From: Triplophysa rosa
Taxonomy: Eukaryota > Chordata > Actinopteri > Cypriniformes > Nemacheilidae
Direction of reading: 5' to 3'
DNA length: 64,000 nucleotides
Assembly: GCF_024868665.1 (NCBI RefSeq)
Contig: NC_079905.1
Coordinates: 7,232,879-7,296,878 of the forward strand
The notes beneath the pieces are model-generated. The model ran no database searches and had not been told where the DNA came from. It saw only the letters and a program-made list of their open reading frames with translations. The translations under genes were made by a program, and so were the position numbers. Positions 57,970 through 64,000 of this stretch are shown here, piece after piece; positions within the stretch are counted from its first letter, which is position 1, and every line of letters begins with the position of its first letter.

Positions 57970-60900
57970 TAAGTCATAGGTTTGGAATGACATGAGGGTG
58001 GGTAAATGATCCATCTCTTTAATGTCTGGATGTTTAAATCTGATGAGCTATGCTGCTTTTTATCACTTTTAGTCTATGACTATAGGATGAACTTCTGTGG
58101 AATGTTTTCTTGTTCTGTACAATATTTCATTTAAAAACTATTTAACAGAGTGGATAAAAACTAAAATCCTCTCATAATTTACTCAACCTCATGCCTTTCC
58201 AGATCTAGAAGACATTCTTTCTTCAATTGAACACAAACTAATACATTTATATTAAAATGCTGTCATGTTAACTTTTTATATGGGGGTCAACATGGTGACA
58301 TTCATCAAAGTAATCCAAATGACTCCATTTGTAAAAGAAAACAATCGAATTAAATAATGTCATGTATTCATGGAAACACACAGATCAATGTAGTAAATAT
58401 GGTGGCATGTTTATAAATTCAAATCTCATTGGTTTTTGCATGTCTTATGAGTCGTGACTAGTTGTCATATGCATGTTTGGTCACAAATAAGCCTGCACGC
58501 GCGCACACGCACACGCACGCACGCACGCACACACACACAGTTCCTCTTCCCCCAAAATATTTTATTAAAAAAAAAAATCAACAGAGAAGCTCTGCCTGCC
58601 TGAGTGATTGTGTCTGGTCTTCAGGCTTTGTGGAGTGTGTGAACCAGCGCTACCTGCTGGTGAATTACCTGCATGACGTGAAGGACATCTTACAACTCTA
58701 TGAGCTGCACTCTGGGAAGCTGATCCGAGATCTGCCGTTAGACGTGGGCACTGTGGTCGGTCTGAGCTGCAAAAAGAAGCACCCTGATTTTTTCTACAAG
58801 TTCACATCATTTACTACACCAGGTAATCCCACCAACAGATCACGCAACACTTTTTACGCCAAAATACGATGCATGGCCACAAGTATGTAAACCTCCAGGT
58901 TTGACCAGGCTTCTTAATTCCAGCGAAGACAAACTGAAATGCTGTGGCTTTCTAGAGAATTGTGTGCTTCTATCAGTTGCATCGGTATGAGGAGACCTTT
59001 TTCATTCCAAAATGACAGCGGCCACGAGGATAGCATGAGGTTTACTTATGTAAATGGTTTATTGAGTGTGCTATATAAGAGCTTAAAAAAGCCCAATCCT
59101 GAACTCTATACATTCACCCAAAAGTGAAAATTCTGTCAGCATTTACTCATCATCATGATGATCCTGCATTATGACTCACTTTAACGCTTAATAAAACAAC
59201 CAAAAGTGCATGGAAAAAAATGTGAGGATTATTTTCCAAGTGCCGCAGACAGTTTTAATGAAATAAAAATATACAGTGGGCAAGTGACCGTCTGTGGAAA
59301 TAAAACGATGCGCATTTTTTGATCATGGGAGTTTTTTAATTTTCTTTTTTAATATCCAAGGAATAATCTACCACTGTGACCTGAGTCAGTCCAACCCTGA
59401 GCCCACAGTCTTCCGTCAGGTGGAAGTGAAAGGCTTCCAGCCGAGCGACTACCAGACGACTCAGGTCAGACTATTATCGATCGTAAAATACCATTCTTTT
59501 GTAACATATGTTACAAAGAAATACATAATGCCCATCTGTGAAACCTTTGTAATCTTGTGTGTTGCAGGTGTTTTACCCCAGTAAAGATGGTACAAAGATA
59601 CCAATGTTCCTCGTACATGCACGTGGCATTAAAAAAGATGGCTCTCATCCAGTCTTTCTCTATGGTTACGGAGGATTCGAGAACTCCATTCAACCATACT
59701 ACAAGTCAGTACAAAGCAAGCTGTTGTCCAACTCAATAAGACAGAAGGAAAAACAGTTTTTAGGAAAATTGTGTGGTGGCGAAATATGAAGATTAACAGG
59801 TTCTTTCTCTGCATGTGCAGTACAGCCTACCTGCTTTTCATAAGACACTTGGGTGGCATCCTGGCTGTAGCAAACATCAGAGGAGGAGGAGAATACGGCC
59901 AAACCTGGCATAAAGGTACATCAGACACTCACTTCACTCAGGCTCAGATGTATTTAATGAGGATTCCTGTAGTTCAAGTGGGAAAGCATTGCATTAGCAA
60001 CACTAATGTCATGGGTTTGAACCCCTGGGAACATACAAACTGATTTAATTTATACCTTTGATAAAAGCATCTGCAAGACGCAGAACATCTAATGTATCTA
60101 ATCGAGTAATTTGTCTCACAGACATCGCTCACTGGGTAATGTGTTTGAACAGCAGATCTGTATTCGCCCAACTCGGGAAACTCATTTGTCACACTGCAGG
60201 AATATTTAAGTGCGAGTATTTAAAACAGTTTAGGCAGCGCCCCTAGTGGATTAAGCAAAATAAAAAGCAGGGTTGCCAAGTCCCGTTTCACCACAGAATT
60301 GGGCTACTTTTAAACTTTTTTTATTCCATGGGATAAAGGTGGAGGAATTTTGTTCATCAGTGGTTATTTTTAAATGTAAGATAAAGAAAAATTTACGAAA
60401 ACAGATCACTACCATGCAATGATTTTAATATTTAATAAGATATTGTGTGAAATGCATAACAGGTATGTATTAAAAAATTAATTATGTATTTTAGGTATGA
60501 GGAATTGTATATTTTAAGTTGAGGTATTTGGGCTGGGGTAGTTAGGCTAAGTTTTAATTGGACATTGGGACAGTTTTGTTACGATCTGGCAACCCTGGCA
60601 ACAGACAATGTAAAACCTATTAGCAGCAGGGTCACAAATAAGTGGGCTTCCCCTAAAATCTTAAAATTCAAACCAGGTGGCAAATGTTTCCCCTTAAAGC
60701 CACAATATGGAATATTTGGACCGCTAGATGGTGCACTTTCGAAACAACAACAAAAGGCGAAGCTAAATGACGTTATGTAGGAGAGTGGAATTATGTTTTC
60801 ACCATCCAGAGGCGTATGGAGATCGCCCATCATGTTCACGGACGAGTTAATGAATTAATTTTATTTTATGTCATCGTAATGAATTAGCTTGCAAGAAACG

Positions 60901-62840
60901 TGGAATGTAATGCTACGTTAGCCCGCTACTGATATTGGACTTCGTCAATTGATTTGGTAGCGTAATGCTACACAGTTTTACGTGTTTAAAACAGTCATAC
61001 AGTCGTCATTTAAAAAGTAAATTGGAACGAACCCACAGCATTTACAATCGTTATTGGTTACATATTTTTGTGCGACATATACTGTATTTCATAGGGTAAC
61101 TGCATTCATAACTATTCAAATAATCTGTGCATGAGTATTTCGTGTACAATAAAAAAATGTGCTTTCCTGTCTATTAAAACACATGCGAGAGCGGAGTCTC
61201 TGTCGAGTCCAAGTTGGTCGCGAAGCTCTCTCCATTTAGAAAACGCTTTTATTAATATTAAAAAGGATATTAATCCTTGTTTTATTTATTCGTTTGTCCA
61301 TAAGCCTGTTTGCCTCATTTGGCCTACGTTTACACTTTATGGGGTTTCCTTTACTCGCCAAAGAGTAATTGTGATCCATAATAACAGAACAACAGATGCT
61401 GCATCCCAGATGCTGTAACCACTTCTGCATTTGCATGTTGCCGTAGTTTCTACAAACGGAAACTGAGGGTAGTGCGGAGCACCGGATATTAGTGATGGGA
61501 AGTTCGGATCATTTTACTGACACGGACCTTTGAATCTCGTTCAGCAAAATGAACGAATCTTTTTTCGAGTCATATCTTTAATTTTAGCAAAATATAATTA
61601 AAATGTTGCATGTTAACATGGGCCTGAGTTCACCTCCCGAGTCTTCGGGTTTGAGTCGTTCGTTCATCATGTGACCGCCCCGTACGCTTAACCAATGCAA
61701 TCAGAGGCGGAAAGAAAATTGATTAGTTCACCTCCCGAGTCTTCGGGTTTGAGTCGTTCGTTCATCACGTGACCGCCCCGTACGCTTAACCAATGCAATC
61801 AGAGGCGGAAAGAAAATTGATTAGTTCACCTCCCGAGTCTTCGGGTTTGAGTCGTTCGTTCTTTTGTCACGTGACGTGACAGCTTTGGACAGAGAAATTA
61901 GTTAATTTACTAATTCCAGTACAGGACCCATAGAATGTTGCGTATGCGCGACTGAAGGAATCACTCCCCGGGACGACTCGTTCTTCCCGAGTCACATTAA
62001 AGATTTGTTCAAAATGAACGAATCGTTCAAGAATGACCCATCACTACCGTATATTAAGTCACTGATATGGGACAAATACAAGGGAGACAAGAGACGGGCC
62101 ATTATTTTAAATAGGAATTTCTCTGGATTTGCACATTCTTGGGAACATTTGGCATAATGCAAGTACACAACTGCATGAAATATATCACACTGTGCTAGTG
62201 ATTTTTGGACATTTCATAACAAAATTCTTCCATATTGTGGCTTTAATAGAGAATGTGAAGCTGACGTCATGCCGTATGTTGCAGTGGCGTCGCCATCTTG
62301 GGAGGATCATACTCCGCTGCTATTATTGTTTTGAAGTATACAATTACTTGTTTTGTATGATATATGGAGAAATCGAAAGTGAACAAACGACTCTGCATAA
62401 TGCTATTGAAGTTTTTAACACGGCAAGACCGACCTACCATAGTTATATTTCCTAATCAAACAAGAAAAACAAAACACTGCATTGAACACACTAGCAGCGA
62501 TCCTCCCAAGATGGCGCAACATTCAACGCGACGTGACGTCGATTAACAAGCTCTACAGAAAAGTTAATCTGTAAAACTTTTATCAACTTTTCTTAAAAGG
62601 CACGTTTTACCTAAAACGGCCTTTTATTTCGCAACCATCGCGTGCTTTGCTCTCAGCAGTCTATGTATTTAAAGTAGGCTGAATTTAGTGTATTGCATTT
62701 AATTTCAGCTGGAAACCTTGGAAACAAACAGAACTGCTTTGATGACTTCCAGTGTGCCTCGGAGTACCTGATCCGCGAGGGCTACAGCACCGCCAACCGG
62801 CTCGCCATCAATGGAGCGTCCAACGGCGGCCTGCTTGTGG
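51518..62840 (+). CDS. prep: prep (prolyl endopeptidase), 5' 13 exons
   Basis: Thirteen exons splice in phase to 559 codons plus one base. They match vertebrate PREP closely throughout, with one residue fewer than the human protein at the N-terminus. PREP is a cytosolic S9A serine oligopeptidase that cuts after proline in peptides shorter than about 30 residues. Order: N-terminal part of the catalytic domain (about 1-72), seven-bladed propeller (about 73-427), then the alpha/beta-hydrolase domain. Visible key residues: Cys254, Tyr472 of the oxyanion site in LYGYGGF, and the nucleophile Ser553 in NGASNGG. The Asp and His of the triad lie beyond the right edge. The start is the only ATG in exon 1, with CACCAACATGG context. 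It is transcribed away from prdm1. Confidence 0.95.
51560..51876 (+). other. prep intron 1
   Basis: 317 bp, GTTAGT to TTTCACGAG. No repeat recognised. Confidence 0.85.
51877..51951 (+). CDS. prep: prep exon 2
   Basis: Residues 15-39, including [15 protein letters not shown], the PREP family signature near the N-terminus. Donor AAG|GTGACC. Confidence 0.95.
51985..52307. mobile_element. TTAAAGGGATAGTTCACCC foldback MITE
   Basis: Complete: TTAAAGGGATAGTTCACCC to GGGTGAACTATCCCTTTAA. It starts only 33 bp after the exon 2 donor. Confidence 0.9.
52957..53106. repeat. Compound (CA)n/(CGCA)n repeat, two higher-order units
   Basis: (CA)n, then (CGCA)n ending CGCG, then the same arrangement again, followed by (CA)n. 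Alternating purine-pyrimidine over about 150 bp. Confidence 0.9.
53450..53764. mobile_element. TTAAAGG foldback MITE
   Basis: TTAAAGGGACAGTAATGAG to GGGTGAACTATCCCTTTAA, with both arms carrying the ATTTACTCACCCTCA / TGAGGGTGAGTAAATGA pair. Confidence 0.9.
54180..54313 (+). CDS. prep: prep exon 3
   Basis: Residues 40-83 plus two bases: [17 protein letters not shown] and [14 protein letters not shown]. Donor AG|GTAGTG. Confidence 0.95.
54631..54761 (+). CDS. prep: prep exon 4
   Basis: Acceptor TTCTATTGCAG. Residues 84-127: [20 protein letters not shown] and [14 protein letters not shown], the first propeller blade. Donor A|GTAAGT. Confidence 0.95.
54793..55060 (-). repeat. Teleost retroposon carrying the GGATAAAAGCGTCTGCTAAATG tail
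   Basis: On the minus strand the tail reads GCTTTGGATAAAAGCGTCTG followed by CTAAATGACTAAATGTAAATG, common to many fish SINE/LINE families. No tRNA-like head is visible, and the right limit is approximate. Confidence 0.6.
55146..55449. mobile_element. TTAAAGGGATAGTTCACCC foldback MITE
   Basis: TTAAAGGGATAGTTCACCCTA to GGGTCAACTATTCCTTTAA. Confidence 0.9.
56630..56839 (+). CDS. prep: prep exon 5
   Basis: Residues 128-197: [37 protein letters not shown], and [13 protein letters not shown]. Acceptor TTTGCAG, donor G|GTATGT. Confidence 0.95.
56947..57068 (+). CDS. prep: prep exon 6
   Basis: Residues 198-238: [33 protein letters not shown]. Donor ACA|GTAAGA, phase 0. Confidence 0.95.
57264..57369 (+). 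CDS. prep: prep exon 7
   Basis: Residues 239-273: [20 protein letters not shown] includes Cys254, the equivalent of the reactive Cys255 of mammalian PREP. Then [10 protein letters not shown]. Confidence 0.95.
57555..57746 (+). CDS. prep: prep exon 8
   Basis: Residues 274-337: [44 protein letters not shown]. Donor G|GTAAGA. Confidence 0.95.
57787..58022. mobile_element. Degraded foldback MITE with (TA)n centre
   Basis: TTATTCACCCTCATGTTGTG, AACACAAAAGAAG and the inverse AGTCATAGGTTTGGAATGAC are recognisable; the ends are worn. Confidence 0.7.
58495..58539. repeat. (CGCA)n/(CA)n repeat
   Basis: About 45 bp of alternating purine-pyrimidine with CG steps. Confidence 0.85.
58625..58822 (+). CDS. 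prep: prep exon 9
   Basis: Residues 338-403: [46 protein letters not shown], the last propeller blade. Acceptor TCTTCAG, donor G|GTAATC. Confidence 0.95.
58823..59360 (+). other. prep intron 9
   Basis: 538 bp. A worn foldback-MITE fragment (ATTCACCCAAAAGTGAAAATTC) sits near 59112-59150. Confidence 0.7.
59361..59464 (+). CDS. prep: prep exon 10
   Basis: Residues 404-438: [20 protein letters not shown] and [10 protein letters not shown], at the return from propeller to catalytic domain. Donor CAG|GTCAGA. Confidence 0.95.
59568..59704 (+). CDS. prep: prep exon 11
   Basis: Residues 439-483: [20 protein letters not shown] and FLYGYGGF with Tyr472 (oxyanion hole) and Phe475. Donor AA|GTCAGT; the resulting Asn codon keeps alignment length equal to the human protein. 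Confidence 0.93.
59821..59915 (+). CDS. prep: prep exon 12
   Basis: Residues 484-515: [20 protein letters not shown] and [10 protein letters not shown]. Acceptor GCATGTGCAG, donor G|GTACAT. Confidence 0.95.
59968..60096 (+). repeat. tRNA-derived SINE, decayed
   Basis: GTAGTTCAAGTGGGAAAGCA resembles a tRNA box A and GGGTTTGAACCCC a box B; the tail GATAAAAGCATCTGCAAGAC is the usual cyprinid SINE ending. It is not a functional tRNA gene. Confidence 0.75.
61490..62046. mobile_element. 557-bp hAT-like non-autonomous element
   Basis: Begins TAGTGATGGG and ends CCCATCACTA. Flanks CCGGATAT (61482-61489) and CCGTATAT (62047-62054) form an 8-bp target duplication with one mismatch, the length typical of hAT elements. 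It contains the 98-bp tandem repeat. Confidence 0.82.
61627..61865. repeat. 98-bp tandem repeat, ~2.4 copies
   Basis: Units start at 61627, 61725 and 61823 (AGTTCACCTCCCGAGTCTTC) and are nearly identical; ATGTG versus ACGTG distinguishes the first two. Confidence 0.92.
62262..62542. mobile_element. Short inverted-repeat element with CCAAGATGGCG arms
   Basis: CGCCATCTTGGGAGGATC (62291-62308) is perfectly inverted at 62499-62516. Weaker pairing continues outward to TGACGTCA (62262-62269) and GTGACGTCG near 62540. Confidence 0.75.
62709..62840 (+). CDS. prep: prep exon 13 with catalytic Ser
   Basis: Residues 516-559: [20 protein letters not shown] and [13 protein letters not shown]. Ser553 is the nucleophile (Ser554 in mammals). 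Donor G|GTACGT; the gene continues beyond 64000. Confidence 0.95.
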
Positions 62841-64000
62841 GTACGTTTCTTGGAAGGCAAATAAACAAGATCCTCTCAGTCAACGAGTCTTAACAGTTAT
62901 TCACATTGCATAAGAATCATGCTTTAATGACTACTTACGGTCACGCAGCTGTGCGTCTTTAATGATGTGTGCTACATCATTACTCACAGCTAGTTCATCT
63001 GTTGAGTAAACATGACATCGACGTTCACGCTCGGAGTTTCTCACATCAGTCTCGCGTACGTACACGCAGCTGTGAGAACAAAATGTGCGCTGCTATTTAG
63101 CGAGAGACTTTTAGCACCACGCGCGCTTCTGACGCTTTTTAAACAGCACGTTTATGAGACGTAGTCGTTTGATGGACGACACACACCGGCTATCAACGCC
63201 AAGGTGGTTTTAATCTCAGTTTTATTCATAAAGAGGAGGAAGGATTGAGTCAATGTAAGATTGTGTGGAATTTTTGGGTTGTGGGCAGGCCCGGATTAAG
63301 AATTCAGAGGCCCCTGGGCACAAGTGTCTTATGGACCGCCCCCTCACACACACATGCACACAATAAAGTTTTAAATTAGCCTATAGGGTACTTTGCGTAT
63401 AAACACCTCTATCTTTTACAGGATTACATTGACAAGTTACAAACTATGATATAACAATATCAACACCTGTACACATCCTCCATCATACAGGATTACACCT
63501 CATGATTGCAACAATGCTTTTCTGGACCAGCAACAACAATATTAAGACATTTCCCAGCATACTGTAACTCACTGGCATATGCAAGCAGCACACATTACCA
63601 CAAATTCAGTTCTATCAGATTCTTCCATTAATTCACACACAAACATGCAGGACATGCAAAACTGTTCTTAAGAGACAATATAAGAACTTTCTTAAGATAA
63701 ATTACAGAAAGTTCTTAAGAATATTCTTAAGTGCAATTTTGCAATTAAAGTGCAATTAAAGTGCTTCATTTTTCTAAGAATAAATGGGCAGTCTTTGTCA
63801 TTGATTGTACTACAAGAGTAATTTGTCTATTTGTTAAACTTTATTTGTATAACAAGCATCTTGCGAATCACGTTCTTATTTAAGCGTTTAATGTGTTACA
63901 GTAAACGGCATTAACGAGTATTATAAGTATACTTCTTTAGCCTAGGCTATATATTACGACATTATGTAACCATGTGCATATTTACAGATGAAATTTGTTC
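62841..64000 (+). other. prep intron 13, truncated by the window
   Basis: No exon seen. GCAGGCCCGGATTAAGAATTC near 63285 looks like the start of a dispersed repeat, and TTCTTAAGA palindromes cluster at 63665-63735. Confidence 0.6.

Larger units (their letters stand above)
57747..58624 (+). other. prep intron 8 with decayed MITEs and microsatellites
   Basis: A degraded foldback MITE spans about 57787-58022 and has a (TA)n tract (57927-57968) at its centre. A second worn fragment lies near 58150-58240. A CGCA/CA repeat is at 58495-58539. Confidence 0.7.
60694..62246. mobile_element. DNA transposon relic with perfect 19-bp ends (TTAAAGCCACAATATGGAA)
   Basis: TTAAAGCCACAATATGGAA at 60694-60712 and its exact complement at 62228-62246. 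No transposase frame survives. It is interrupted by the hAT-like element. Confidence 0.85.
59916..62708 (+). other. prep intron 12, largely transposon-derived
   Basis: 2.8 kb. From left: a tRNA-derived SINE (59968-60096), a TTAAAGCC-ended element (60694-62246) containing a hAT-like element (61490-62046), and an inverted-repeat element (62262-62542). Confidence 0.8.

Noticed and set aside
59968..60040. Possible tRNA gene
   Set aside because: Box A- and box B-like strings are present but no cloverleaf forms, and the tail is a SINE tail.
61627..61865. Possible CRISPR-like repeat array
   Set aside because: Units are 98-bp head-to-tail copies without distinct spacers, inside a hAT-like element in a vertebrate intron.

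Overview
This window reads as vertebrate nuclear DNA, most likely from a cyprinid-type teleost. It has small exons with GT-AG introns, an AT-rich background, and many short DNA transposons of the kinds common in carp and zebrafish genomes (TTAAAGGGATAGTTCACCC foldback elements, GGCCCGGTTTCACAGACA elements, a tRNA-derived SINE). The species cannot be fixed from the sequence.

Three protein genes account for all the exons I can support. (1) Positions 1985-15317, minus strand: the 5' four coding exons of a crybg1-like gene (beta/gamma-crystallin domain containing 1, formerly AIM1), 1555 residues of mostly disordered sequence. Its crystallin domains must lie beyond the left edge. (2) Positions 21870-31840, minus strand, with a probable leader exon near 32.7 kb: a complete prdm1 (Blimp-1) gene of six coding exons and 690 residues, with a PR domain and five zinc fingers. 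It is clearly more diverged than the canonical PRDM1/Prdm1a. (3) Positions 51518-62840, plus strand: the first 13 coding exons of prep (prolyl endopeptidase), ending just past the nucleophilic serine; the gene runs off the right edge. All exon junctions in these genes are phase-consistent except one that has two possible phase-compatible solutions.

The gene set matches the vertebrate PREP-PRDM1-(ATG5)-CRYBG1 block. No atg5 exon is visible in the 6.5 kb between prdm1 and crybg1, where tetrapods carry it.

The remaining sequence is introns and two intergenic intervals (15.3-21.9 kb and 32.7-51.5 kb) rich in transposons. The most notable is a degraded Ty3/gypsy-class LTR retrotransposon at 39005-42678. 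It has a tRNA-Phe primer site, a 5-bp GTGGC target duplication, and integrase remnants upstream of reverse transcriptase, the Gmr1-like order. It sits inside an older ~650-bp terminal-inverted-repeat element. Its 3' LTR lacks about 202 bp present in the 5' LTR. Other nested structures occur at 18.4-19.0 kb, 36.7-37.9 kb and 60.7-62.2 kb. Prep introns are dense in foldback MITEs, and the region just upstream of the prep ATG carries two near-consensus PRDM1/IRF-type motifs.

I found no bacterial-type system, CRISPR array, rRNA or functional tRNA gene. I see no convincing wholly new system; the most rewarding items are the Gmr1-like element, the diverged prdm1 copy and the missing atg5.
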